Shown: positions 63,890-64,000 of the stretch, one piece after another
How the letters are laid out: the number at the start of each line of letters is the position of its first letter
Numbering within the stretch: the stretch's first letter is position 1
NCBI RefSeq assembly: GCF_038005985.1
Contig: NZ_JBBOUI010000001.1
Span: 107,501-171,500 of the forward strand
Direction: 5' to 3'
DNA from: Solibacillus sp. FSL R7-0682
GTDB taxonomy: Bacteria; Bacillota; Bacilli; Bacillales_A; Planococcaceae
DNA length: 64,000 nucleotides
Position numbers and translations under genes: made by a program
The notes under the pieces: model-generated
What the model saw: the letters and a program-made list of their open reading frames with translations, nothing else
What the model was told of the DNA's origin: nothing
Database searches by the model: none

Positions 63890-64000
63890 GAATGACCTCC
63901 TCCTTTTCCTAATAATTGTAATAAAAAGAGGGGCTTTCTTTGTTACATACCGTTTAAGAAAATATTAAATACATCGTTATAAAGAGGATACAAAGCATTA

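Noticed and set aside
63945-63985. Boxes like ataccgttt and tacatcgtta near the window end, similar to the Tn7-like end boxes
   Set aside because: Spacing is 24 rather than 20 bp, only two are seen, orientation is that of the right end, and the setting is AT-rich. Chance is likely.

Overview
The window is chromosomal DNA from a low-GC, Gram-positive, Bacillus-like organism. Gene order and content fit Lysinibacillus, Solibacillus or another Planococcaceae/Bacillaceae member best: an rrn-tRNA block followed by rocF, sigW, rsiW, cdaA, cdaR, glmM and glmS, an S-layer-homology (SLH) protein, a divergent nifS/nadBCA locus, and a dispersed Bacillales intergenic repeat. The genus is inferred from synteny; no database search was run.

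Layout. (1) 1-4.8 kb: 3' part of a 23S rRNA, a 5S rRNA, a FusB/FusC-type EF-G-binding protein, an alpha/beta-hydrolase lipoprotein and six tRNAs (Asn, Glu, Val, Tyr, Gln, Lys). (2) 4.9-13.65 kb: core genes for arginine catabolism (rocF), envelope stress (sigW-rsiW, with a consensus SigW promoter), cyclic-di-AMP synthesis (cdaA-cdaR), amino-sugar synthesis (glmM and glmS, the latter preceded by a glmS ribozyme), and a DJ-1/PfpI protein. (3) 13.66-about 28 kb: a Tn7-like transposon at attTn7 just downstream of glmS. It has a right end of five 20-bp-phased TnsB-type boxes and the full set tnsA, tnsB, tnsC, tnsD, tnsE. A second isoleucyl-tRNA synthetase (IleS2 type, T-box controlled) sits between tnsC and tnsD on the opposite strand, and an HTH/ImmA-type two-gene unit follows tnsE. 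The distal end is broken: a truncated XRE gene, an IS21 remnant, then a second copy of the tnsA leader and start. (4) about 28.5-41.9 kb: older island material. It holds a 1603-residue secreted RHS polymorphic toxin with a small membrane protein as candidate immunity, a displaced RHS tip fragment, a GrpB protein, an intact IS3/IS150-type element with a 4-bp target duplication in a hairpin loop, several small genes among dispersed repeats, and an SLH protein. It ends in a third, decayed tnsA start beside nadA. The three tnsA starts, each behind the same hairpin, suggest at least three successive Tn7-like insertions stacked at one attachment site, the youngest next to glmS. (5) 41.9-46.6 kb: NAD biosynthesis. 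(6) 46.7-64 kb: mixed genes, including a copper-amine-oxidase-N-domain protein, an ECF sigma factor with an LCP-domain membrane partner, two tiny Gln/Ala-repeat proteins, a shortened Csp-like copper-binding protein, a metallophosphoesterase, a PQQ-type sugar dehydrogenase, a LysR/TauE pair, DinB, NUDIX, an HTH-TPR regulator (Rgg/RRNPP-like) divergent from an unannotated 23-residue peptide gene, and a methyltransferase.

How parts work together. TnsD would direct TnsABC to the glmS 3' end, TnsE gives an alternative targeting route, and IleS2 (a type often associated with mupirocin resistance) is the main recognisable cargo. The most novel-looking points are the tnsA leader hairpin that folds its own ribosome-binding site and is kept by compensatory changes, the stacked tnsA starts, the IleS2 cargo inside the tns operon, and the peptide/regulator pair at 61.8-62.9 kb.
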